From Andrena cerasifolii (lineage: Eukaryota > Arthropoda > Insecta > Hymenoptera > Andrenidae): a DNA stretch of 64,000 bases. The translations under genes were made by a program, and so were the position numbers. Where the stretch lies: the NCBI RefSeq assembly GCF_050908995.1, contig NC_135131.1:11054001-11118000 (forward strand), in the 5' to 3' direction. Shown one piece after another: positions 1-12,180 of the stretch (position 1 is its first letter; every line of letters begins with the position of its first letter). Under the pieces are notes generated by a model. The model saw only the letters and a list, made by a program, of their open reading frames with translations. It made no database searches and was not told the DNA's origin.

Positions 1-1426
1 TTTCTGCGTAACCTTTCCCTGCTCTTGTGTAGCCGCTTGGATCGGGGGCTATGCGTTTCTGTTGGCCTTTTTGAGTTTGCTTTGGAAGTTTGTTTTTTTT
101 TGCAGGGGCTTGTTTCGGGGAGATCGAACAGGTGCTTCGGGCCCTGTTGCACTTGAGGGATCGGGGGAATATGGAAGTTTGATTGAGGGGAATTTGATTG
201 GTCTTTTAGATGGAAATGTCTTGTTGTATTGTTTTTGTTTGTGGGACAGTGGAGTAGAAGTGTAGATGGGATAAATGGATTTTTTGTAGGAAGAATTTTT
301 GTAATAATATATTTGTAGAGAGTTTGCGAAGGATCTACAGTTCCTCGGGTAAATGCAAAAGAATAGTTTAATGTAGTTGTAATAGTACTTCGTGAACACA
401 TTTGCAAATCACTGGAGTTGATGTCAGATTGGAACGGAGAAATGGGCTGACCATAGACGCTCTCCTTCTCCTTGCTGGCTTACGCAGCACCTCCTCATCT
501 AGTGGTACAGATCAATCATACTGGCGACATCTCACTATGCACGTGTATTATTCTGAAAATACCTTCGATTAATAGCCCCGATTAACTTGTAAATCGACTA
601 AAAGCGTCGGTTAAGAAGGGTACATAAGGATGCAGTAGTTTATCAGAGATTCTATTAAAAGTACTCGAGTTATAACACCATCTGCACTCTTAAGAGGAGT
701 TCCAAAGTTTCTCTCTTATATGTGAAACGAAGGAAACATTCCTGCCCTGGAATCTGAAGAACAATGTCGTTCCAACATCGCGAACACATTTGTGACAATG
801 CCTTAACGACGGAATTAATTACTGTATTTAGAATTCGAGAGTCTGTTGAATAAAGGAATCCACTCTACCCATCAGAAAACTTTCTTCCCTTTTCTCCAGT
901 TTCCAATTAATCTTCTCTTGGGGCAGATCGTGCTGTTAATTCGTCGTGCTTCTATTTATATGATTGATTAAGTCTCTCCCTGCGAAACGATTATTTTCTT
1001 CCTTTCATCATTTCATGTCCTGTAATTTATCTCCTCTCTGCATTCTTAATATTCGATTGTACTCTCTCCACCCCTTTTTCACCCGCTTGTAAGTATTTAC
1101 GTAAATCGGTCTTCTTTTATCTTTTAATAGCACAACCGCTGCTTACGTTTAATTTATTATTCATCATCCAGCGTCCCCCTTTTAAGAATCTTCATTTGTT
1201 CCACTCGCCTCGGCCCCCTTCCATTCACCCTACATCTTTATTCATTTTCTTTGTTTCCCTCGTTCCCCTTCTTCTCGCAAACCTCGAGAAGACAGCAGTT
1301 GATGATCCAACGTCACCAGTCCACGCTTATGAAGTTTATCGACTTTCAACATTCAGTTTGCCCCTGTGACGTTAAACGGTCACCTTTCACTTCTGCCCAC
1401 TTACTCGTATTTATGGCGTCATCCAG
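1..1426. other. No gene seen
   Basis: A+T-rich, with a long T run near 97. The two overlapping frames at 49-399 (minus) and 62-265 (plus) shadow each other and have no domain. Nothing else supportable. Confidence 0.5.
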
Positions 1427-1528
1427 ATGAAGCGTAAAAACGTAGACAGACTGGACAGCCGATGTTACGGGCAGAACAACACACTGACTTTTTGCTCGTG
1501 CATCCTACGCGGGAGGGCAGATAGGGCG

Positions 1529-1660
1529 ATGGAAAATTCTGCACGACGTAGGCGTGGTATATGCTACCTGACGACCGTGATGCTCTTTTTGCCGTTTATA
1601 AACTTCGTTAGTGCAACCGCAACGATAGAAGAAAAAAGGGAGATTAACGTTCGACCATGC
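1529..1660 (+). CDS. Possible signal-peptide exon of an unidentified secreted or membrane protein
   Basis: The ATG at 1529 sits in a favourable context (GCGATGG) and starts a frame with four arginines, a hydrophobic core CYLTTVMLFLPFINFV and a small-residue cleavage region SATA. Then TIEEKREINVRPC runs into gtgtaa, which is either a weak splice donor at 1661 or the stop at 1664-1666. An in-frame upstream ATG at 1427 would bury the signal, so I prefer 1529. gggagggcag|ATAGG just upstream could be an acceptor. It may be the 5' end of the gene that ends near 34.5 kb, but no intermediate exon supports this. Confidence 0.35.
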
Positions 1661-1899
1661 GTGTAATTCCATGCACGTGCATACATGCGCGGTCTTAAAT
1701 GTTATGCCCCAGCCTTAAAATACCGAAAAAACGATACACGAGCAGGTGACATTTAACTCGCAATCAGATATTTAGGTAACGGTCCGGATACTGTAGTAGA
1801 CGGCATTTAATTTCACCTGCAAGAACAATCCCCTAAATTTCGTAGTTTTACATTTGGGATTCAATTGTTTAAAAATCAGAATTTACAAGATGTATTTTC

Positions 1900-2130
1900 T
1901 TCTATGAATATTCAAATGTTAAGAAAATTAGATTTTCTAAATTTCGATTCTTCAACTTTTAGGAAAATTGCATTTTCTTAAATTTCGAATCTTTAATTTT
2001 TAGGAAAATTACAGTTTCTTAAATTTCGAATCTCTAAATTTTAAGAAAATTATATTTTCTAAATGCCGAATTTTCAATTTTCAGGAAAATTATATTTTTA
2101 AAATTGGGTTCTTCAAAATCGAAATTAAAT
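1900..2130. repeat. A+T-rich tandem repeat, 40-41 bp unit
   Basis: Five diverged copies, starting near 1921, 1961, 2002, 2043 and 2083. Each has the pattern AGGAAAATTAcATTTTCT followed by AAATTTCGAATCTTCAA. The spacing is 40-41 bp. No coding frame. Confidence 0.8.
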
Positions 2131-4141
2131 TTTCTAAGTTTAGAATCTTCAAGTTTCTTATTTTAACCGTAAATGGTGGCGAATTTAGAGTGTCGTATAC
2201 CGTACCATTGAAAGTAGAGAAAAAAACGAAGAGGACGGTATGTATTCAAGGGGCGAGCGTGCATATTGAAATTAAGTCCAACACGTAATCTCACACAAAA
2301 GTCCAGCACAGCCCTACGTGTGAACGCAAGAAGGATGGAGGGTTCGCATGAAAAGGTAGGGACGAATTCATCTTGCCTCGTATTTACGCGGGCTAACCTG
2401 TTATTACGAAGTGACTTTACTTGGTGGCTGACACGTATTCAGTGGGCCCACTGGGAGCGGGACAGAAATAATAAAAGCAATAAATTTGGAAACGTCGTGC
2501 TCTAAACCCCGTACACCCTTCGTCTATAGAACGAGAGGCGCCTTAATAACCGTAATTAAATTCGCCGCCCCTGGAGGGTTCGGTATGGCGCATAAATTTG
2601 GAAGCGCAACAAGAAATCCGTACACACCATTACGAATTGATGCAAGAGAGCACGAGATTTCTCGTTCATAATGAGAATGCTAAGCGCGAAATTCTCATAA
2701 TTACGAAATTCTATGTTCATCTCATATCATATAGATATGCCAAAGAACTGGCGCTGAGGAATTGCATTTTTAGTACCCATAAGACTCACGCAATTTTATA
2801 AATTAAATCCTTGATACATATATCGTACTTCAGGTACGATATGTTGATACGTAGACATGTTTCTTTAATGTTTTAACGTTGGTAGGAATCTGGATATGTA
2901 AAAGTGACCATTTTCGTTTCAATGGATGCAAGCAAACAGGAAATCCTATACAGAGCCTTCAATCATGTAATGGACGCCACCCTATCGGAGCATAATCAAA
3001 ATTCCGATATCTGGTTACGATTAAATGAATTTGATGCGGTATTGCAAAGGTAGTCGTAGCATAATTACTTCGTCCGCTGGAAATGCCATTAAAATCGATC
3101 GAAGTGGTGGTGAATGATAGCCGCAGAAAAAGTGCGGGAAAATTAAAAACCAGACGCAATGGATGGATTTAACAACAAAACGTTGCTGCAGGAAAATACC
3201 GTCCTTCCATTTTCCCTGGAGATTTATTATCACCCATTTAAACGTCGGAATCATTTATTCCGAAATTAAATTGCTCCGAAAGTGGGAACAAATTGAAGGA
3301 AAACAACGTTTTAAAAGCTTCTACTTCCAGAGGCTGGCTACCGTCTCTGTCGAAACATATTTGATAAACTGTTGAAGCTGATAAATCATCAGGGCAGGAG
3401 CGTATAAATTCACGGAGCAGCTATCTCCGGCCACAGTTTTAAGATTTGATTAAAACGTAAAACGTCGATTCACGTGTGCAGAATTGAATGGGAATGCTGC
3501 TCCATTTTCGTCAGGCTCGACGATCGGGCACCGAGAAACATGCTTCTGGGGATTAACGTGAATACCTGCATGCGCTACGTTCGCGTGCGTCCCATGCGAG
3601 CGGTATTCTCAATCTTCGAAGATTATATCGGATACCCGGGAAAATTCACGAAAATAGCAGAGTCGGACAGCACTCGCGATCGTGCAATATTCGCGGATTC
3701 TCCACTGTATTTTTTCTCCGCGCGGCCTGAAAAAGAATATTCTTCTACTTCTCCACCCCTCCCAGTGGTAATATCACAGCGAATCACGACGAGCCGCCGC
3801 CTCCATTAAAGATTACGCGGCCGCGATCGCGATATTGAAACAGGAAGCGTCCGTCTAAGTGAATGGGGACCATTGAAACCGTGCCCGGTGAATAATGTAA
3901 CGCCTCAGATGTACCTCGACTGACAGGGAACGAATCACTGGAGAAAGGAAATCATCCGCTGAATCCGCTGATTAATTCTGACCGGCGGTAAATAATTGAC
4001 TATTTTGGTGGTAATTGAGGACCTTCCAGCAAGAGGGGTGCAGCTCCAGTTTTGACAGTTTTTGAGTTATGACGTATAATATACGTAAAACAAAATTCTA
4101 CATCGTTTGGTGCACGTTTAATGCAAATCCGATAACTAAAA
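2131..4141. other. No gene seen
   Basis: Moderate G+C, short open frames only (longest 3474-3809). No splice-bounded coding segment recognised. Contains one small inverted repeat at 2820. Confidence 0.45.
2820..2842. other. Inverted repeat ATATCGTAC
   Basis: ATATCGTAC, TTCAG, GTACGATAT: a perfect 9-bp stem with a 5-nt loop. Confidence 0.6.
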
Positions 4142-4321
4142 ATGAAAATATTAATATTATTATTAATATTACTATTAATATTACAATTAATATTACTATT
4201 AATATTACAATTAATATTACTATTAATATTTCTATTAATATTACAATTAATATTACTATTAATATTTCTATTAACATTACTATTAATATTACTATTAATA
4301 TTACAATTAATATTTTTATTA
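4142..4321. repeat. Minisatellite based on ATTAATATTACT
   Basis: About 180 bp of near-perfect short repeats of ATTAATATTACT and ATTAATATTACA. The register is a multiple of 3, so every frame is open on both strands. The resulting ORFs (for example 4098-4340 minus) are artefacts. Confidence 0.9.
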
Positions 4322-5450
4322 TAGAATATTTTTTCGCCAAAAGTAGAAATAAAAACTTATCAACTCAATAACTACTACTTATTGTGTAAAAATGTATATT
4401 TTTCAATTAGCTTTTTCTTTTCAATGTTAAGTCAAAGCAATAATTTTATAAACATGTTTTTCTAATTTACTCGAAGTTGTTAAACATGGAGCTACACCCC
4501 TCTCGCTTCTAAATTTTAAGTCAAACAGAATCTTAACCTTGACCTACCTACGGATGTAAATGGCACATGACGCGGGTGCGATTTATACTTAATTGAAACG
4601 TAGGTGCGAGATAAACCTGACGTGAACCTAATCGATATTCATCTCGAGCGTAATTGGTGCTAACTCGGCTAACTCAGAGCTAAGTAGATTTAAGTGATAC
4701 TCCAATTGGGCTACATTCTAACTGACAATTAATTAGATTCGAGGAAAAATTGATTTAACCCCTATTTTACGTGAAACGAGAGAATACAGCCTGAATGAAC
4801 GAGTTTGTTAGCCTGATTTGAACAAATCTGTGAGCAAGCCGAGAGGATCCTCGAGTCTTGCACTGAAAGTAAATTAGTAGCCTTCCCCCACTCGTCGTTC
4901 TCTCACGAAATACAGGGGATGGATGGAGTTGCGGAATACTGAAGATAGGGAGTTACGAGTGGAAGATAGGCGTCCACTTTCTGACATTTACAGTGATAAC
5001 ACGGGTATGTAATACCGTTGGCGAAGTAATAGCTCCTCTCAGCTTCCATTAAGCTGCGGGGATAGAGCGCCCACGCGCGCAACGTGCACGCGGGCAACGT
5101 GTGTGTGACACGGTTTATCTAATTATAAGGGCAGTCAGGTTTCAACCTTTCGACGCTTGCATCTAATGGACGTCGTAAATTATCCGATGCCATGTCGTTT
5201 TTATAAATTTAATTAGATGCTCTTAACGTCGAACAAGTGTCAGCTTCTTTGTCCGCTTTAATTCATTGTTAATTTAATTTGCTATTTTGTACTTTGTCGT
5301 GTGCTATCTTTGACGTTCCAACGCCCTTGGTGTGAATACCTTGAGATCTCGATAATTCGATGTAAGTGGAATTCAATATGGGTAGAACTGAGGGGAATTC
5401 GGATTAAGCGGAGTTTATGCGTGAGCGACGTCTAAAGGGAAGTAAATGCA

Positions 5451-5472
5451 AGAGAGCGAGAGAGAGAGAGAG
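5451..5472. repeat. (GA)n microsatellite
   Basis: Imperfect AG/GA dinucleotide run of 22 bp. Confidence 0.85.
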
Positions 5473-6518
5473 TACAATGGAAGAATGAAGAAGAGGTGAA
5501 AAGGACGATGTTAATGCTAGACTTTTAAAAATACGGAAACAAGTACTTGAATTTAGTGGAAATCGGTTTAAGCAGAGTTCGGACTCCGCTGCACTGGATG
5601 TTAGCGCTAATCTAGCAGACGCAGGAACTTTCCACCCTTCGTGAATAGTTCGCTGAATAATTTTAAGTAACCGAGTGAAATAAATTCCCCTTCCTATTGT
5701 AAATCGACAACAAATGTAAATAGGTTTCAGTGTGTTTCTAGAGAAATATGAATACGATATGAAGAGAAGATAAAATAGTATGTGTGAGACGGGCTTCATA
5801 GAAAAGCATCCTCAGAGAATGCATAACGGGTGTCCAGTAAATTGTCGTGCAACCAAAAAACGAGGTTCATTAAAACTTTATTCCAGATTAAGGAATATAG
5901 AATAGAATATTGAAAATATGAAATGGAATTCTTTGCAGAATACTTCAACCTTGAAAAAATCAATTTTGAAGGCGAACCAACTCATTGTCAGATCGTCTAC
6001 TGTTATGCGTCTGACGAAGCTTAAAAATTGATTTTATTAATAACAAAGCCACGTGAACAGTTTTCACATTTATTTCAGTGAAATTGGCAGTCTTTCCAGT
6101 TGCACCGCGAATTAATGAACGCACGGTATGGAAAGACATTTGTAGAACACATCTACTGTAAAATCTGCGTGTGTCTTTAAACATCTGCAGCGGTCCTTTT
6201 GTGTCTGCGTGTGGACGGTATCGATCTGGTGTACAGGCACTTGTATGCGATTCAATTTAATCCGGTGCCCGAGTAATTTCATAACACCCAGCCAAAAATA
6301 GCAACCGCTACTAATTACGTAATTAAAAGTTAATGGCAAGTTCAAAACGAGCTGACGTCAGAATTTGTCATTAGCCAGCGTATCGACTGTCTGCTCTGCT
6401 TCGTCGGGCATCAAATTAACTCGCGAGAGACCGAGAAAAAGAGGGAAAATGTACTAATGTATCTTGCTGAATGTTTTACTGTTTCAAGTGCAGTTCAATG
6501 TATCAGCTTGGTGGACAG

Positions 6519-6540
6519 GGTTTAGCGTATTTGCTAAACC
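6519..6540. other. Inverted repeat GGTTTAGC
   Basis: GGTTTAGC, six bases, GCTAAACC: a perfect 8-bp stem in otherwise featureless A+T-rich DNA. Confidence 0.6.
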
Positions 6541-9500
6541 AAACACCAAACTTTATATAAAGTATACATAAACCCTAAAGTTATATTTGATAAGTATTAT
6601 AAGTAGAAGAATTTATTTTCTGTTAATACTACTCTATATTCATAATCTTTTTTTATTTAATGGAACTCTACAACTTTTCTTAAACTACATTATTATTACA
6701 CTGTTCACATTTTCAAGTTTCTCTACATTACACCATCACACCACGTACACTCCTCAAAACTAATTTTTCAATTTCCCCCGTTTCGGCGCCCGTTAGTCGA
6801 CTCTGACTCCCAATAACCCTGATAACTTCCTTCAACAGATCAACACCCGCAAATATTACGTTATCCTGGCTTACAAATGAAGTGCCAGCGATCGGTATTC
6901 AGGCTGTTTGCGATTCACTCCAATGCTGCTAATCAAACAGTTGATCTTAGCTGCGGGCTCTCTGTTAAATTAACAAATACCACCCATGCGCACCTATCGA
7001 TCGTGCGTTCAATCGTGACGTAGTATCGAACGTTTGCGTTATGCAGAACCGAGGGAAAATCTGTACCAGGCCATGAAATATGCGAGTTTCGAGTTTCTAC
7101 CGGCATCCATATATATCCGTGTTCCTCGTAGACGCGTATGGTATGTTAAATAAAAACGAGGGGAGACTGTGCGGGGCAGGGTGAAGCAACCCCTATCGAT
7201 CTCGAGACACCCATCACCCATATTCTTGATTTTTTACTTCCCACGCGTGAGTTTCCAGCTAAAAGGATTTCCAACTTGATGCTATTTATTTTGGGGCTCC
7301 CGCAAAGTGCATAAATCCACAGACGAAAATTTTCCTTCCACTAATTCTCTGCCATACATCAGCGAATAATTGGAGAAATCGTGCAGGTTGTCCGCGCACG
7401 TGAGAAATAATTGGCTAAAAATGTGTGTGAAATTTTTTGCGAGAACGGGACGAGAAGAAAGAAAAGCGAGAAAAGAAAAATTGACGGGGGATGAGTAAGG
7501 GGAGGCCTCGAGATCGAACCACCTCTTGGAATTTGTAATTCAGAGACGACGCGCAAAAATTGCTGAGCCTGTGATTTCATCGAGCACCTGGTTCTCGCGT
7601 GATTCCCGGATTATCATAGGAAACAAGAAACGTGAACGGAAAAGCTGCCCTTCTGATAGGTCGCGTGGGGTGCACACGGCGCACTCGCGCGTGGGTGGAA
7701 GCTTATAGTGAGCGGGGCATCCCTAAATATTTCATTTATTTGAAAGAGAATATTTGAAGTAACTTGAGCGAAATTACTGACAAGGAGAGGTTTTCAGGTA
7801 TCCGCCTCCGATTGCTTTGGTTTTTGGATATGTTTTAGAGGACCGAAAAATAAGATATACGTGTTTTTTTTATAGCGACTCGTTTTCATATTTAGGAAGC
7901 CAAAGAATGTCAAAATCTTGGAGGCCAAAAAATGGCCAAATTTCATTTTTAAATAAGAAATCATTTGCAATGCTACTCACGTAGTAAGCTACTACTAGCA
8001 CACGTTTCCGTCGACATTCTATTTTATGAGACATTTCCTACACAATCTTGAGCGACAAAAATCGCTGCTCCGAATTCACCCTGATAACAAGCCTTCAGAT
8101 TTCGACCCCAAAGAAATCCCCTTTGAACTATGCAAACAGAGAGAGCCTTAAAAATATGGTGTATTTATCTCTTTCACCAGAAATTTCAGAATCCGACCAT
8201 GGGCATCACAGATAAATTTAGAAGTCTGCGGAAGTCTTTGCTAGCTCTCACTTTAAGGTTCAACGATTCTACGACTCTATTTCCCCAGCTTATTCCCGAC
8301 ACGTAGAAAGACGCTCGCGAGTGTCTACCATCCTATATTGTCACGTACACGCAGTTGCAGTGCTACGTAAACGTTTGCTACACGCGTATTGCTTTATACT
8401 GTATCCACCATTTTGTCATAAGCACACAGGCCAACAGAATTTCGACGAGCATAACGTCGGAGAAACGGAATATCGGAGTATCGAGGCGCGTCTATCATGA
8501 TCTCGAGTTCCCGATGAGGGTGGGAGGCTGGATTGTATCCGAGTGGTTATCGCTGACCCGCGAGCACCGTAATTATTATTCAGGGGTATTCGGTTGCGCG
8601 GATCCTACCAATCCTAATTGCACACCGCCGGATGAGAGCTCACTCTGACATCGTTAATTTTAGTCGATACTTTCTGCACGCTTTATGCATTATGCATACT
8701 TAAAATCGTTAACAATGATAGCACAGTACTAATAATATATCTGGATTGTATCGTGAAAATTTTGTTACGTGGATTACAGGTGGGAAAAAAATTGGCAGCT
8801 TTAAATTGTGGATTTTTTGGGCATTGAAGTGGATGGTACTTTTCTTACGATACCACGATTACTATTGCTATTATGAGTAGCGTGAATTTATCAGGTTTAT
8901 GTACCTCATATTTTCAGCGAATGTGGGTGCATGGTCTTTGCTATTAGTTACACGATTTCATTTCGGAGAGTAATAGGTACTTCTAAGTGTTGGAAGCACG
9001 ATCTTGTAATGAGTCACGCGTCCAGTAGGAAATTCCCTCGTTTCTACTCGAAATTTTAACCATTCCTTTAATTTTAAATTTTGCCACTTCTAATATTTAA
9101 CTCCCACGCTTCCAAATTATTTTTTAGCTCCTAATACATCCATCATCAACAATTTCAACCATATTATTCCAAAAAATACGATTCCCTCTATCTTCTAATT
9201 CTTTTTATCATACAAGTGAATAAATGCCCTCTCAAATTCTAATTTCCAAAAATTCTATTCCCTCCCACACTTATGGACTACCTGCTGTTATGTAAACTTT
9301 GTTAGACGAACGATTTGGCAAAATTATCTTTAGCTCGCTGAATTTTTTACAGTGATCTACTGTTTGCAGCCTTTGGCATCTTGTTATTGATAAGTTTGCC
9401 ACCGCAGGCAATGTGTACCAACGCTGTGTACATTTTCAAGTAGCACTCGGGAAAATGGCGCCACCACAGCTGTTTACAGGTGTTTACTAGGTCCAATAAT

Positions 9501-11689
9501 TGTTCTACAATGGTATGTAAGGCACTGCTACTGTCAGCCGGACACAGTAAACTACTCTCGGTATTGGAGCACGTTCTACTATACATTTCTAAATCAAACA
9601 CGAAGCTGAGAAAATAGAATCTAACACAGTGTTCACTTATTTCCACACTGCTCTCAATAACTCTCCATATGAGCGTAAAGAAGTCTTCAAATCAATCTAT
9701 GTAATTAAACAAACCTTTAGAGTTGACCATTTAAATTCAATCCTCACAGATCATCTGAGATTTCCATTGGCCAAAGATAAACACACGCTTCTCTCGGCAC
9801 AAAATGGAAGGCACGCGAAATTGATTCTGAAAATTAATTGCCAGAATTGGCTCTGTCTTTGATCAGAATTTCACACAGCCACGATATATTCGCGGGGACA
9901 AACGCAAACCAGGAACAATTTTAAAAAAGTCAACAGCCTCGAGCAACCGCGAAGGGTAAATATGAAAATTTAATTTCACCCATGTCGATTCGTTCATCCT
10001 GCTTTTACCCAACCCCCAATTTTGTCTTTATCGAGGTGAAAATACGTGGAGGAAAATTGATTTCGATTTTCCAACGTGTGCGGGACTTCCGGCCGCCATG
10101 TTTAATTTCAATTCAGCCAGTATTACGATACGATCGAAAAGCGAGCCGAACCGTGAAAGAATATCGAGGGGGGATTATTTAATTAGCGCCCTTGACGCCG
10201 TGAATTCTCGGGAGGCGCTCCACAGCGACTTACATCGAATGTAAAATCGATATTCACAGCAAGCCACCCTTGTTCGAGGAACGATCCCTTGGACACGGTT
10301 AATCGGTTGATTGGCTGGCATACAATTACGTTGCGCGAGGGATGGATATCGATTTCTTCGTTTTCGAATGAATGGCAAGGCCGCCGTGTCACAAGCGGGG
10401 GCAAGTATCAAACGATTATTTGATTTCCCGCCCACCCTCCAGCCTTTTTATGGCTACCCTTCCGTTCATGAGCTTCATTTCCTTGCCTCGCTTTTGTGCC
10501 ACCGGTCGGAGTTTACTTTGACATCGAGGCGACTCCTCTGCACTGTATTTATTCCTCTGTTAGCCGGCGTACAAAGTAATCGTAATGTCATACGGTTTAT
10601 TTGCTTAACAAACTGCGACGCGTTTGAAACACGAGGCAAGTAATGCGAGGGGAATGTGCGAGTGGAACGAAATTATTTTTCACGTCGCGAAGCTAACTGT
10701 GATTTATCGACGGTTCTTCTTATTGTTGGAGGCTTCCGCGTTGGGGAGAAAGACGCACGGGGTTGAAGCCTGATTTATAGTTTTGATGATAAAATATGAG
10801 ACGCTTTAAAGTGGTTGATATTATGCACTTCGACGGGAAGTCATTTTTGTGAAAGTTTATCGAGTGTTTGAAGTAGTACTTATTCGTTTCTATGACCGTT
10901 TGGCTTCGATAGCATTGAACTTGGAAGGGGATGAAGTAATTTATGGGGGTTAACTTAAGGGAAGCGTGAATTGAGAATCTTTGATAGAATTCCTAATTCC
11001 TAGTTTGGGCACCTTACCAAGGTTCCTGTCGATTTGATTAATTGCTACCTGAGGTAACTCTTAAGGTAACACGTGGGCGAACAGTTGTAGATAAATGTAA
11101 TTCCAATCGTATCGGTTTCTGAAGCAGGTCTGGTTATATACGACTTGTTTCACTTTCCTTTCGAGTGCATTAGGTGGCGAGATTATGGGAAGAGGCGAGG
11201 GATGCATATTTGATATATTGCAAAAAGATAAAAATTCCCCTACTTTAATCAGAATTCGAAGCTCCGTTGTCAAAATGCAGGCTCTAGAATTTTAGGAGTG
11301 CAACCTTCAGCGTGTGCAGTTTAAATGCAGGGTCAGTCTTGATATACAGGGACAGATGCACAGTTGCGCACGTTGTACACTCATTTTCGCAACGTGAAAC
11401 GCGTTTATTCTGCAAACGCACGGGATATTATTACTTTCCACTGCAGTAGAAAAGAATTTTTTGCTTCAAAAAAAGTTTCAGTTAGAGAAGGGACGTTTAA
11501 ACGTTATACGAGTAATATGGGTACTTATTTTGGTTCTTGTTGTTGGAATTTTTATTATTGAATAATAGAATAAGTATTTAGATAGGCTTTTTAATATATT
11601 GTGATTATTAGGTATCAAGATATTGGTTATCTGAATATTAGATACAACGACATTAGATGTCAAAATTTTAGATACCAGATTATTATATT

Positions 11690-12180
11690 AAAATATTGAA
11701 ATCAGAAAACTAGATATCAGAATATTAGATACCATAATATTAGATGTCAGAGTGTTAGATACCACAATATTAGATGTCAGAGTGTTAGATACCACAATAT
11801 TAGTTAAGATGATATTTTCAGTAATGGAAGATTAGTTATCCCAATATTCGATATGAGAATATTAGAGAACACAATATTAGTTACGAAAGTATTAGAGGCC
11901 ACAATATTAGATACGAGAGTATTAGATAGCACAATATTAGATGGCGTGGTATTAGGCAATGGAATACATATTAGCTATCTCAATATTCTATGTCACAATA
12001 TTAGATACCACAATATTAGATATGAGAATATTAGATACTGCAATATTAGATATGAGAATATTAGGTACCACAATATTAGATGTTAGAATATTAGATACCA
12101 CAATATTAGATATCAGAATATTGAAATTGGAAAATTAGATCTAAGAATATTAGACATCAGAATACTAGGTATTAGAATCA
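11690..12180. repeat. Minisatellite with 15-bp unit AATATTAGATACCAC
   Basis: About 490 bp of 15-bp units alternating as CACAATATTAGATAC and GAGAATATTAGATAT, more diverged at both edges (related TATTAGATA words start near 11640). The unit is in register with codons, so open frames such as 11853-12086 are by-products. The unit contains the palindrome AATATT. Confidence 0.88.

Larger units (their letters stand above)
4322..11689. other. No gene seen
   Basis: Long non-coding stretch with short frames. The best protein-looking piece is 8584-8648, after ttattattcag, reading VFGCADPTNPNCTPPDESSL and then a stop. It lacks a donor or partner exon, so it is not called. Confidence 0.45.

Noticed and set aside
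4069..4371. Ile/Asn- and Ile/Val-Leu-rich frames
   Set aside because: They are translations of the ATTAATATTACT minisatellite.
8584..8648. Short Cys/Pro-rich segment after an acceptor-like word
   Set aside because: No donor or partner exon in a matching phase; too short to support.
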